64,000 bases of DNA from Amycolatopsis iheyensis (GTDB lineage: Bacteria; Actinomycetota; Actinomycetes; Mycobacteriales; Pseudonocardiaceae). Shown piece after piece: positions 1 to 8,221 of this stretch (positions are counted from its first letter, which is position 1; each line of letters begins with the position of its first letter). The stretch lies in NCBI RefSeq assembly GCF_024703995.1, contig NZ_JAMXQV010000006.1:186001-250000 (forward strand), given 5' to 3'. The notes under the pieces were generated by a model. It made no database searches, was not told where the DNA came from, and was given only the letters and a program-made list of their open reading frames with translations. Position numbers and translations under genes: made by a program.

Positions 1-904
1 ACCGGCGTTCGACGTCGACGTGCGCCCCGACGCGGTAGTGCTCACCACCCGCGATCACCATCGGGGTGCCGGCCTCGGTGTAACCGCGGACCGAGTGGTG
101 CGTGTCGGCGTCGAGGAACATGCCCTCCGGCGGGGCGTTGCCGGCCGCGGGGCCCGCGACGACGAGGTCGCGGACCGGCTCGAGCCGGGCGAAGTACAGG
201 CCGCGGTCGAGCACGGGGTAGTGGGTCGCGACGACGACTTCGCCGGCCGCGACGTCGCCGCGGGAGGTGCGGACAGTCCGCCCGTTGAGCGCGGTCGCGC
301 GGGCGCTCTCGACGACCGTGCCGCCCGCCCGTTCGACCGCGTCGGCCAGGCCGAGCAGCCACCGGCGCGGGTGGAAGTGCGCCTGGCCGGTGGTGCGGAC
401 GGCGCCGAGGGCGGGCACGTCGAGCGTGACGTCGTCGACGAACGACGCCGGTAGGCCCGCGGCCGCGGCGGCGTCCGCCTCGCGCTTCAGGGAGTCCACC
501 GTGCCTTCCCGCGTCGTGTACACGAAGCTGTCTGCGCGGGTGAAGCCGCAGTCGATCCCGAGCTCCGCCGCCGTGGAGGCGATCCACTCGCCGGCCGCCG
601 CCTGCGAGTGGGCGTAGGTCCTGGCCGCTTCGGCGCCGTGCCGGGACGTCAGCTCCGCGTACTTCGCGCCGTGCTGCGCGCTGATCTTCGCGGTCGTGTG
701 GCCGGACACCCCCGCCGCGACGCGTTCGGCCTCCAGCACGACGACCGAGCGGCCGCCGCGGGCGAGCAGCAGGGCGGTGGTGAGGCCCGCGATCCCCGCG
801 CCGAGCACCACGACGTCGGCGGACTCCGGCACCGGCACCCCGGTGCGATCGGGGGCGGGCGCGGTGTCGACCCAGAGCGAAAGCGGTTCGGGAAGCGCGG
901 TCAT
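1..904 (-). CDS. FAD-dependent amine/amino-acid oxidase-like oxidoreductase (partial)
   Basis: This gene starts at ATG 904 and runs off the left edge, so 301 residues are visible and the C-terminus is missing. An N-terminal Rossmann motif GAGIAG (residues 35-40), followed by LLLARGG and an acidic strand end, is the FAD-binding signature of the DAO/glycine oxidase family. HTTAKISAQHG after it is typical of the actinobacterial members that often carry a C-terminal Rieske domain; that part would lie outside the window. Substrate unknown. It is transcribed away from the ATP-grasp gene at 989, leaving an 84-bp divergent gap with no clear operator. Confidence 0.8.
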   Translation of the reverse strand, partial: MTALPEPLSLWVDTAPAPDRTGVPVPESADVVVLGAGIAGLTTALLLARGGRSVVVLEAERVAAGVSGHTTAKISAQHGAKYAELTSRHGAEAARTYAHSQAAAGEWIASTAAELGIDCGFTRADSFVYTTREGTVDSLKREADAAAAAGLPASFVDDVTLDVPALGAVRTTGQAHFHPRRWLLGLADAVERAGGTVVESARATALNGRTVRTSRGDVAAGEVVVATHYPVLDRGLYFARLEPVRDLVVAGPAAGNAPPEGMFLDADTHHSVRGYTEAGTPMVIAGGEHYRVGAHVDVERR

Positions 905-988
905 GCGCGCGGAGTGCCCGGTCCCGGCCTGCCGAAACTCGGCCGGATGGACTGTTTTGCCGCAGGTCCGCCGGGTAGGCCCTCGGGC

Positions 989-2263
989 ATGAGTGCGAAC
1001 ATTTTCGTGGTTGGCCTGGACGAAGAGAACCAGCGCGTGCTGGATCGCCTGCCCTGGTCGGGGACGTATGAGTTCCACGGCCTGCTCAGCCCCGAAGAGC
1101 TGCAACACGGCGACATCGACTTCGAGGCGCTGCTGAAGACCGCTCAGCACCAGCTCGACGCCTTCGACGGTGACGTCGCCGCGATCGTCACCTACTGGGA
1201 CTTCCCGGCGGCGTCGCTCGTGCCGATCCTGTGCGCCCGGTACGGCCTGCCCAGCCTCTCGCTGGAGGCCGTGCTGAAGTGCGAGCACAAGTACTGGAGC
1301 CGGCTCGAACAACGCGAGGTGATCGACGAGCTGCCGAACTTCGGCATCGTCGACCTCGACGACGAGCACTCCGCCCCGCCCGAGGGGGTCGGCTTCCCGA
1401 TGTGGCTCAAGCCGGTGAAGTCGTTCTCTTCGGAGCTCGCGTTCAAGGCCGAAAACGAGGCCGAGTTCGCCGACGCCGTCGTCGAGATCCGGGCCGGTGT
1501 CGGCCGGGTGGGGGAGCCGTTCGGCTCCGTGCTCGACCAGGTGCGGCTGCCACCGGAGATCGACCGGGTCGGCGGCGCGGCCTGCCTGGCCGAAGAGGCG
1601 CTGCACGGCGTCCAAGCCGCGGTGGAGGGGTACGTCTACCACGGGGAAGTCGTCGTCTACGGCGCCCTCGACTCGGTCAACTACCCCGGCTGCTCGTCTT
1701 TCCTGCGCCACCAGTACCCCTCGCAGCTGGGTGAGGAGCCCGTCCGGCGGATGCGCGAGGTGGCCGAACGCGTGATGCAGCGGATCGGCTACGACAACGG
1801 CACCTTCAGCATCGAGTTCTTCTGCGACCCCGAATCCGGGCAGGTGTGCCTGCTGGAGATCAACCCGCGGCACTCGCAGTCGCACGCCGAGCTGTTCGAG
1901 TTCGTCGACGGGGTCGCCAACCACGAGATCATGGTGCGCCTCGGCCTCGGCCAGGACCCCGGGCGCCGGCCCCGGAAGGGCAAGTACCAGATCGCCGGCA
2001 AGTGGTACCTGCGCCGCTTCGAAGACGGCGTCGTGACGCGCGTGCCGACGCCCGAGGAGGTCGCCGCCATCACCGAGCGCGTCGACGGCACGCAGATCGC
2101 GATCGTGCCCGAGGCCGGACAGCGGCTTTCCGAGCTGCCCGGACAGGACAGCTACAGCTTCGAGCTGGCCCAGCTGTTCGTCGCCGCGCACACCGAACAC
2201 GAGATGGCGCAGAAGTACCAGGCGTGCGTGGACGCGCTGCACTTCGAGTTCGGCGGAGAGTGA
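989..2263 (+). CDS. ATP-grasp domain protein
   Basis: A 424-residue protein that looks like an ATP-grasp carboxylate-amine/thiol ligase. The N-terminal third is a pre-ATP-grasp fold (NIFVVGLDEENQRVL), followed by a region that can place the nucleotide (MWLKPVKSFSSE) and the metal-binding strand FSIEFFCDPESGQVCLLEINPRHSQS, where the E and N of EINPR bind Mg-ATP in this superfamily. The start at ATG 989 is chosen because the in-frame sequence upstream has the composition of antisense to the oxidoreductase gene. It stands alone, so the acceptor substrate cannot be told. Family assignment is firm; function is open. Confidence 0.8.
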   Translation: MSANIFVVGLDEENQRVLDRLPWSGTYEFHGLLSPEELQHGDIDFEALLKTAQHQLDAFDGDVAAIVTYWDFPAASLVPILCARYGLPSLSLEAVLKCEHKYWSRLEQREVIDELPNFGIVDLDDEHSAPPEGVGFPMWLKPVKSFSSELAFKAENEAEFADAVVEIRAGVGRVGEPFGSVLDQVRLPPEIDRVGGAACLAEEALHGVQAAVEGYVYHGEVVVYGALDSVNYPGCSSFLRHQYPSQLGEEPVRRMREVAERVMQRIGYDNGTFSIEFFCDPESGQVCLLEINPRHSQSHAELFEFVDGVANHEIMVRLGLGQDPGRRPRKGKYQIAGKWYLRRFEDGVVTRVPTPEEVAAITERVDGTQIAIVPEAGQRLSELPGQDSYSFELAQLFVAAHTEHEMAQKYQACVDALHFEFGGE

Positions 2264-2344
2264 CGAACGGGTTTCGATGCGCGCCGGGTGGGCTACCCGC
2301 TGACCGGGCTCAGGTCTACCGTGAGGCGCGAGGAGGTGGTCACC

Positions 2345-3355
2345 GTGCCCGCAGCCCGGCGGGACGTCGTGGTCGCCGGAGCATCGGCCGGCGGGGTCGA
2401 AGCCCTGCGCGCGCTCGTCCGGACGCTCCCCGCGGACTTCCCCGCCTCGGTGCTGGTGACCATGCACCTTTCGCCGGGAAGCCGCAGTGCGCTGGCGATG
2501 ATCCTCGACCGCTCCGGGCCGCTCCCGGCGACGGTGGCTGCCCACGGCGCCCCGCTGCGGCCCGGCGTCGTCTACGTGGCGCCCCCGGACCGGCACCTGC
2601 TGACCGACGGCGACTCGGTGATCCTGACCCGGGGGCCGACGGAGAACGGGCACCGGCCGGCGATCAACGCCACCTTCCGCTCCGCCGCCGTGACGGCCGG
2701 GCCGCGGACGGTCGGCGTGATCCTCTCGGGCACGCTCGACGACGGTTCGGCGGGCCTGCGCGCGATTGTCGAACGTGGTGGCCTGGCTGTGGTGCAGGAC
2801 CCGGCTGACGCGCTGTATGCGGGCATGCCGGAAAGCGCGCTGGCCGCGGTGGACGCGGAGTACGTCCTGCCGGCCAGTGAGCTCGGCGCGACGCTCGACA
2901 AGCTGGTCCGCGTCCCGCTGGAACCGGCCGACGCGCCGCCGCCGACCGCGTCGCTGCTGCTGGAGGACCGGATCGCTCGTGACGGCGTGCGGCTCGGCGC
3001 CGCGGTGCCCGGCTCGGACCTGCCGCCGTCGGGGTACACCTGCCCGGACTGCCAGGGCAGCCTGCTCCAGGTGGACGAGACCGGGCAGTACCGCTGCCGG
3101 ATCGGACACGCGTGGTCGGCCGAGGCGCTGCTCGGCGCACACGACACCGAGTTCCAGCGCGCCTTGTGGACGGCGTTGCGCTCGCTCGATGAGAAAGCCG
3201 GGCTGGCGGGGCGCCTGCGGCACGACTCGCGGCGGCGGAACCACCACCTGCTCGAGAGCCGGCACGACACCACTGCAAAAGAGTGCGCCGCGGCCGCGGA
3301 GACGTTGCGCAAGTTCTTGCTTTCGCTCACGCCCGAGCCCGAGGCGTCGCTGTGA
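2345..3355 (+). CDS. cheB: CheB-type protein-glutamate methylesterase (no receiver domain)
   Basis: A 336-residue CheB catalytic domain without an N-terminal response-regulator domain. The catalytic triad is readable: Ser14 in GASAGG, His41 in TMHLSPGSRS and Asp133 in GTLDDGSAG. A C-terminal extension carries CPDCQG and CRIGHAW, a possible metal-binding pair also seen in other actinobacterial stand-alone CheB proteins. The GTG start at 2345 is set by AGGAGG at 2331-2336. It overlaps the next gene by 4 nt (GTGA). No chemotaxis receptor, CheA or flagellar gene is nearby, so its role with the [10 protein letters not shown] and CheR-PAS partners is probably stress or sensory signalling rather than chemotaxis. 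Confidence 0.85.
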   Translation: MPAARRDVVVAGASAGGVEALRALVRTLPADFPASVLVTMHLSPGSRSALAMILDRSGPLPATVAAHGAPLRPGVVYVAPPDRHLLTDGDSVILTRGPTENGHRPAINATFRSAAVTAGPRTVGVILSGTLDDGSAGLRAIVERGGLAVVQDPADALYAGMPESALAAVDAEYVLPASELGATLDKLVRVPLEPADAPPPTASLLLEDRIARDGVRLGAAVPGSDLPPSGYTCPDCQGSLLQVDETGQYRCRIGHAWSAEALLGAHDTEFQRALWTALRSLDEKAGLAGRLRHDSRRRNHHLLESRHDTTAKECAAAAETLRKFLLSLTPEPEASL

Positions 3356-4122
3356 GCACCGCGGCCGGCCGGGTGCACCTGGACCCGAGCCACCGGGCCA
3401 CGGCGACGACCGCTCTGGTCACCGGTGTCCTCGACCTGGACTCCTACCCCGAACTGCGGGACGGACTGCTCAAGATCGCCGCGGAGGCGCCCGACGGGCT
3501 CATCGCGGACATCGACGGGCTGACCATCCGCGACCCCGCGCTGGTGACGCTGTTCTCGCTGGTCGCCATGCGGATCGGGGACTGGCCGGGGATCCCGTTC
3601 ACGGTGGTCACCGGCCGGCCCGAGCACCGGACGATTTTCAGCGAACGGACCGTCGACCGGTTCGTGCCGGTGCACGCCGACCACGAGACCGCCGAGCACC
3701 GGCTGCTCCGGCCGACGCGCCGACGCGCCGCGCAGCTGCTGGCCCGGTCGGCGAACTCCTCGGCCCTCGCCCGCGACTTCGTGCGGCGGATCTGCGGCGA
3801 GTGGGGCGCGGCCGTCCTGACCGACGACGCCCTGCTCGTGGTGACGGAGCTGGTCGAGAACGCGATCCGGCACACCGCCTCCGCCCCGCGGGTGCGGCTG
3901 GAGCTGCGGCGGCACATCCTGAGCATCGCGGTCGGCGACGACGACCCGCACCCGGCCGTCCTGCGGGAGCGGCTCGGCGCCCTCGAGCCGGGCTTGGGCC
4001 TGCGCATGGTGGCCCAGGTCGCGAAGGTGTGGGGCAGCACCCCCTCGTGGTCCGGGGGCAAGGTGGTCTGGGCGGTGCTCACCAGGCGTGCCGCTCCTGG
4101 CCGGGGCCGTGACGGCGGGTAG
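3352..4122 (+). CDS. STAS-like plus HATPase_c anti-sigma-type kinase fusion
   Basis: A 256-residue protein with two parts. Residues about 1-120 resemble a STAS (anti-anti-sigma) fold (VTGVLDLDSYPEL, IADIDGLTIRDPALVTLFSLV). Residues about 130-245 are a GHKL ATPase of the RsbW/anti-sigma type, with the N box VTELVENAIRH (residues 164-174) and a G-box-like GLGLRMV. Its GTG start overlaps the cheB stop (GTGA), so translation is probably coupled. A partner switch within one protein, set between a CheB and a CheR-PAS protein, fits regulation of a stress sigma factor. The targets are not visible here. Confidence 0.75.
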   Translation: MSTAAGRVHLDPSHRATATTALVTGVLDLDSYPELRDGLLKIAAEAPDGLIADIDGLTIRDPALVTLFSLVAMRIGDWPGIPFTVVTGRPEHRTIFSERTVDRFVPVHADHETAEHRLLRPTRRRAAQLLARSANSSALARDFVRRICGEWGAAVLTDDALLVVTELVENAIRHTASAPRVRLELRRHILSIAVGDDDPHPAVLRERLGALEPGLGLRMVAQVAKVWGSTPSWSGGKVVWAVLTRRAAPGRGRDGG

Positions 4123-4133
4123 CGTGTCCGACC

Positions 4134-5986
4134 GTGACCGAGCCCAAGGACCCCAACGGTGAATTCGAGTCGGTGCTGGCGTACTTGAAGGAGTCGCGGG
4201 GCTTCGACTTCACCGGCTACAAGCGGAGCAGCCTGATGCGGCGGGTCCGCCGCCGGATGAGCCAGATCGGGATCGACAACTACACGGAGTACATCGACCA
4301 GCTGCAGGTCAACTCCGAGGAGTTCGTCTCGCTGTTCAACACGATCCTGATCAACGTCACCGGGTTCTTCCGCGACCCCGACGCCTGGGACTACCTGCGC
4401 GAGCACGTGCTGCCTGGCCTGCTGGCCGAGCGCAGCCCGGAGGAGCCGATCCGGGTGTGGAGCGCCGGCTGCGCGGGCGGGCAGGAGGCCTACAGCCTCG
4501 CCATGCTCTTCGCCGACGCCATCGGGATCGACGCGTTCCGTCAGCGGGTCAAGATCTACGCCACCGACGTCGACGACGAGGCGCTGGGGCAGGCCCGGCC
4601 GCGGCCTACACGCCCGCCGAGGTCGAGGGGCTCAACGAGGGGCAGCTGGAGCAGTACTTCGAGCTGCAGGGCAGCCGGTACTGCTTCCGCAAGGACCTGC
4701 GCCGCTCGGTGATCTTCGGCCGCAACGACCTGGTGCAGGACGCGCCCATCTCGCGCATCGACCTGCTCGTCTGCCGCAACACGCTGATGTACTTCAACGC
4801 CGAGACGCAGACGAAGATCCTCGAACGGTTCCACTTCGCGCTGGCGCCCAAGGGCATGCTCTTCCTCGGCAAGGCCGAGATGCTGCTCTCGCACGCGCGG
4901 ATCTTCGAGCCGCTGGACCTCAAGCGCCGGGTGTTCCGCAAGGCGGTGAACGCACCGGTCAGCTACAACCACTTCGTGTCACCGGGGTTCCCGCAGCGCC
5001 GGACCCACGACATCTCCGGGCTCGAAGAACTGCGGGAGCACGCCTTCTCGGCGAGCCCGGTGGCGCAGATCGTGGTGACCGAGGACGAGGTCACCGCCCT
5101 GGTCAACGCGCCGGCGGAGGTCGCGTTCGGACTGTCCGAACGCGACATCGGCCGGCCGTTGCGCGACCTCGATGTGTCGTACCGGCCGGTGGCGCTGCGC
5201 GGGTACGTCGAGCAGGCGCGGCTGGAGCGCCGGTCGCTGCGGATCAAGGACGTCGAGTGGCGCCGGGCGGGGGAGACCGTCTGGTACGAGGTGCACATCA
5301 ACCCGTTGGTGGGCAAGGAGAAGAAGCTCCTCGGCGTGTCGGTGGTGTTCCACGACGTCAGCTGGGCGCGGCAGCTGCTCACCGAGCTGGAGCACACGAA
5401 CCGCCAGCTCGAGTCGGCCTACGAGGAGCTGCAGTCGACGAACGAGGAGCTCGAGACCACCAACGAGGAGCTCCAGTCCACTGTGGAGGAGCTGGAGACC
5501 ACGAACGAGGAGCTCCAGTCCACCAACGAGGAGCTGGAGACGATGAACGAGGAGCTCCAGTCCACCAACGACGAGCTCCAGACGATCAACGACGCGCTGC
5601 GTGAGCGCAGCCTCGACCTCGACGAGGTCAACGAGTTCCTCGAGTCGGTGCTGACGTCGGTGCGCGCCGGGATAGTGGTGGTCGACCGCGAGATGCGGGT
5701 CAAGGCGTGGAACCGCGGCGCGGAGGACCTCTGGGGAGTGCGCCGCGAGGAAGCCGAGGGCCGGCACCTGCTCAACCTGGACATCGGGCTCCCGCTGTCG
5801 GAGCTGCGCCCGGCGGTCCGCGACGCGCTCACGGACCCCGAGTACCACACGGAGGTGGTGCTGGAGGCGATCAACCGCCGGGGCCGCGCGACGGTGGTGC
5901 ACCTGCGCTGCAGTGCGTTGCGGGGCGCGAACGGCGAGAGCCAGGGGGCGTTGCTGATGATGGAGGAGTCGCCGGCCGCATCCTGA
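4134..5986 (+). CDS. cheR: CheR methyltransferase-PAS-coiled coil-PAS sensor protein (apparent frameshift)
   Basis: The first frame (GTG 4134 to about 4596) encodes CheR N-terminal and SAM-binding parts (VTGFFRDPDAW, VWSAGCAGGQEAYSLAM, IYATDVDDEAL). The second frame, ending at 5986, continues the same domain (AAYTPAEVEGL, DLLVCRNTLMYF), then a PAS domain, a heptad-repeat coiled coil and a second PAS domain. The switch lies in the G/C run at about 4591-4602 and is repaired by one extra G after GGCCCG. Either the gene is broken or the base is a sequencing error. CheR methylates glutamates opposite to CheB, and fused CheB-CheR-PAS proteins are a known family; here the parts are separate neighbouring genes. 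Confidence 0.75.
5386..5600 (+). repeat. 21-nt tandem repeat encoding a heptad coiled coil
   Basis: About ten imperfect copies of a 21-nt unit encode the heptad TNEELQS / TNEELET, giving a long charged coiled coil between the two PAS domains of the CheR-PAS protein. Repeated DNA like this can change length by slippage. The same heptad linker occurs in other CheB/CheR-PAS fusion proteins. Confidence 0.8.
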
Positions 5987-5996
5987 CGGCCCACTG

Positions 5997-6027
5997 CAAC
6001 GCACCCAACGCCACATTGGGTGCGTTG
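5997..6027 (+). terminator. 12-bp perfect hairpin after cheR, with a second imperfect copy
   Basis: CAACGCACCCAA (5997-6008) pairs perfectly with TTGGGTGCGTTG (6016-6027) around the loop CGCCACA, 11 bp after the cheR stop. A second imperfect copy with the same loop and ATTGGGG follows at about 6028-6055. It lacks a T-run, as is usual for actinobacterial terminators. The near-tandem duplication suggests a dispersed repeat unit serving as a terminator. Confidence 0.6.
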
Positions 6028-6152
6028 GACGCACCGAACGCCACATTGGGGCGCGTGCGGCCGGGCCCGGGTAGTCGAGCGCGACTTGCCAGGCCGGTCG
6101 CGTGCGCCGGTCACCCACTCCGCTCGCCGAACTGCACCTGGACCGGGGTGTT

Positions 6153-6179
6153 GTTTCGGTCGCGACGCGCCAGGGGTAC
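6153..6179 (+). promoter_or_regulatory. SigB/SigF-type promoter of the STAS gene
   Basis: GTTT (6153-6156), a 17-nt spacer and GGGTAC (6174-6179) match the actinobacterial SigB/SigF-family consensus GTTT-N14-17-GGGTAT/C. The expected transcript start lies within a few bases of the ATG at 6190, and no ribosome binding site is seen, so the message may be leaderless. Confidence 0.55.
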
Positions 6180-6189
6180 TTCTCCCGTT

Positions 6190-6588
6190 ATGACGACCCA
6201 TCCTCGGCTGGGCGAAGTGGGGACAACGGCTTCGCCGGCCCGGCACCTGCCCTCGCCGCGCGCGCCCGCGGACCTGCACAGCGAGGTGCGCTGGCGCAGC
6301 TCCGAGGCGATCGTCGTCCGGGTGACCGGCGAAATCGACACCTGCACCGCGATGGGCCTGGAGCGCACGGTGCGGGAGCACCTGCGCGCGCGACCGGCGG
6401 CGCTGCGGGTGGACATGGGCGAGGTCTCCTTCTTCGGCGCGGCCGGCCTGCGCGCCCTGCACCGGGCCCGCCTGCTCGCCGACGACGCCGGGGTCCACCT
6501 GGTGGTCGACGCCGGCGGGTCGCTGGCCGTGCAGCGTGCGCTCGACCTGCTCGACCGCATCTGCGCGGCTTCCTCCTCCCGCGCCTAA
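6190..6588 (+). CDS. STAS-domain anti-sigma factor antagonist
   Basis: A 132-residue protein with one STAS domain: VRWRSSEAIVVRVTGEID (N-terminal strands), then LRVDMGEVSFFGAAGLRALHRA. The second segment holds the conserved loop where the partner kinase phosphorylates Ser; here FFGAAG has Gly-Ala in place of the usual D-S-S/T, so the phospho-acceptor Ser appears to be absent. The gene begins directly after a SigB/SigF-like promoter. Together with the [10 protein letters not shown] at 3352 it may form part of a partner-switching module. The loss of the acceptor Ser could make it a constitutive antagonist (inference). Confidence 0.75.
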   Translation: MTTHPRLGEVGTTASPARHLPSPRAPADLHSEVRWRSSEAIVVRVTGEIDTCTAMGLERTVREHLRARPAALRVDMGEVSFFGAAGLRALHRARLLADDAGVHLVVDAGGSLAVQRALDLLDRICAASSSRA

Positions 6589-7682
6589 GCGTCTCCGGCC
6601 AGCAGGTCGACGACGTCGGCCGCCCGCTTCTTCTTCTCGAAGGCCCGGCGCTGCCGATCGGCGCCACCGCCCTCGGCGGTCAGCCGGGCCAGTCCGTCAC
6701 GCGCGAACTCGAGGTCGCCGGCCGCTTCCAGCGCGGGCGCGGTGAGGCTGACCAGCTCCCCGAGCACCGAAGCGGCCGGTCGCAGGTCCCCGGTCCGCGG
6801 GTCCGGGCAGCACCCCGTGGGACCCTCCCGCGACGCCCGCCACAACCAGCCACGCAGCACCTCGTTCGACAACTCGGGCGGCGGCCGGTCGTCGGCCAGC
6901 GCGGTCGCGACGAGCCCGCGCGCCAGCACCCCCAGCAGCACCGCCTCGGCCGGCGTCGCGGCGACGTCGGAGATGCGGAACTCGAGCGTCGGCTGCTTCT
7001 CCGCCAGCCGGACGTCCCAGTAGACCATCGCGCGGTCCAGGATCGCGCCGGCGCGCAGCCAGCCGTCCACGACGCTCTCGTACTCGTCCAGCGACGCGAA
7101 CCGCGGCGGCGGACCGGCGGAGGGCCACCGGCTCCACTGGTGATAGCGCCAGCTCGCGTACCCGGTGTCGTAGCCGTCGACGATCGCCGAGTTCGCCGTG
7201 ACGGCGAGCAGGGCCGGCAACCACGGGCGCACCCGGCCGAGGACCCGGATCCCGCTTTCCTTGTCGGGGATGGCGACGTGCACGTGGCAGCCGCAGGTGA
7301 GCGAGGTCCACGCGGTGGCGCCGAAGTGCTCGGCCATCCGCTGGTAGCGCGGGTTCGGCGTGATGCGCGGCGGGTCCACTTCGGACATCGGGGGCGCGCC
7401 GGCCGGCAGCAGCCGGTAGCCGCGGGCCCGGGCCGCCCGGGCGAGGTCCTCGCGCAGCCCGCCGAGCTGGCGCAGTGCCTCGGCGTGCGTGCGGCAGACG
7501 CCGGTCGCGGCTTCGGCCTGGGAAAGGTTCAGCTCGTGCTGCAGCTCGCCTTGGACGTCCTCGGCCGCTTCCGCGGCGTCGACGACGTCGTCACCGGCCT
7601 GCGACAGGTGCCCGCGGCGGTCGACGACGAAGAACTCCTCTTCGATCCCGAAGGTCAGCACGTCGCCGGTTTGCTCGTTCAC
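6585..7682 (-). CDS. YbdK-type carboxylate-amine ligase (GCS2 family)
   Basis: A 365-residue GCS2-family enzyme. The N-terminal FGIEEEFFVVD and the metal/substrate segments CGCHVHVAIPDKE, TANSAIVDGYDTGYASWR and TLEFRISDVAA are the family hallmarks. Members make a weak gamma-glutamyl-cysteine-like bond from ATP, Glu and an amine; the true substrate in actinomycetes, which use mycothiol, is mostly unknown. The start is GTG 7682, preceded on the minus strand by AGGAGA at a good distance. It converges on the STAS gene with a 4-nt overlap of the 3' ends. Confidence 0.8.
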   Translation of the reverse strand: MNEQTGDVLTFGIEEEFFVVDRRGHLSQAGDDVVDAAEAAEDVQGELQHELNLSQAEAATGVCRTHAEALRQLGGLREDLARAARARGYRLLPAGAPPMSEVDPPRITPNPRYQRMAEHFGATAWTSLTCGCHVHVAIPDKESGIRVLGRVRPWLPALLAVTANSAIVDGYDTGYASWRYHQWSRWPSAGPPPRFASLDEYESVVDGWLRAGAILDRAMVYWDVRLAEKQPTLEFRISDVAATPAEAVLLGVLARGLVATALADDRPPPELSNEVLRGWLWRASREGPTGCCPDPRTGDLRPAASVLGELVSLTAPALEAAGDLEFARDGLARLTAEGGGADRQRRAFEKKKRAADVVDLLAGDA

Positions 7683-7711
7683 CGGTGTTCTCCTGGTGGG
7701 TCGGGGAGCGT

Positions 7712-8107
7712 TTGGAATACCCGCCCGCCGGGGCGGGCAAACGGCGTTTTCCCCGTGGCCGGGCGGGTATCCGGCTGCTCAAGAACGACCACAAGACCGT
7801 GGAAAAGCTGTTCAAGGAGTTCGAAAAGGCGGGAGAGCGGGCTTACCGGCGGAAGCGCGAGCTGGCCGACTCGATGATCGAGGAGCTGACGGTCCACGCT
7901 TACATCGAGGAAGAGATCTTCTACCCGGTCGCGCGGGCGGCGGTGCCGGAGACGAAGGACCACGTGGAAGAGGAAGAGGACGAGTGGTTCCCGGAGGTCC
8001 GCTCGGCGATGGGCCGCAAGCGGCTGCAGGAACTGGGGCAGCGGATGCTCGACGCGCGGGGTGACGCGCCGAAGAACCCCCTGGAGCTCAAGAGCGCCAC
8101 GGCCTAG
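7712..8107 (+). pseudogene. Hemerythrin HHE-domain protein with internal deletion and lost start
   Basis: The frame from about 7772 to 8107 encodes LLKNDHKTVEKLFKEFE, then VHAYIEEEIFYPVA, then jumps from VPETKDH straight to VEEEEDEWFPEVR. Family members I know have about 45 more residues between these points, holding further iron-ligand His/Glu. The deletion joins two DHV/HHV-like sequences and is in frame. The usual start (MDAIELLKND) is also gone: a perfect SigB/SigF-type promoter runs directly into the RLLKND codons. The only upstream start options are TTG 7712 and GTG 7685, both upstream of that promoter. Iron binding is probably lost. A remnant is more likely than a working gene. Confidence 0.6.
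7746..7770 (+). promoter_or_regulatory. SigB/SigF-type promoter abutting the hemerythrin gene
   Basis: GTTT (7746-7749), exactly 15 nt, then GGGTAT (7765-7770) is a perfect match to the SigB/SigF consensus. It ends one base before the codons for RLLKNDHK of the hemerythrin domain, so the predicted transcript would start inside the conserved coding region. Confidence 0.6.
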
Positions 8108-8114
8108 GTTCGCG

Positions 8115-8150
8115 CCAAAGCGGCACTTTCACGTGAAAGTGCCGCTTTGG
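8115..8150. repeat. 36-bp perfect palindrome
   Basis: An uninterrupted palindrome with 18-bp arms, centred on CACGTG (left arm ends ...GGCACTTTCAC), placed 7 bp after the hemerythrin stop. It could act as a terminator for transcription from the left. Two shorter copies of its core lie inside the lanM coding sequence at 58979-59031, so it is a dispersed element. Confidence 0.8.
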
Positions 8151-8221
8151 TCGCCCGGAAGCCGGTCGGGTGAAACACCTGCGGTGGTGTGGCCGCGGGT
8201 GGTAGGGGTATTCCGGTGGGC

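Noticed and set aside
5386..5600. CRISPR-like or satellite array
   Set aside because: The 21-nt units are coding heptads without spacers; no CRISPR array or cas gene is present anywhere in the window.
4979..6118. Long minus-strand open frames opposite the CheR coiled coil
   Set aside because: They are mirror images of the GAG/CTC-rich heptad repeats and have no domain or ribosome site.
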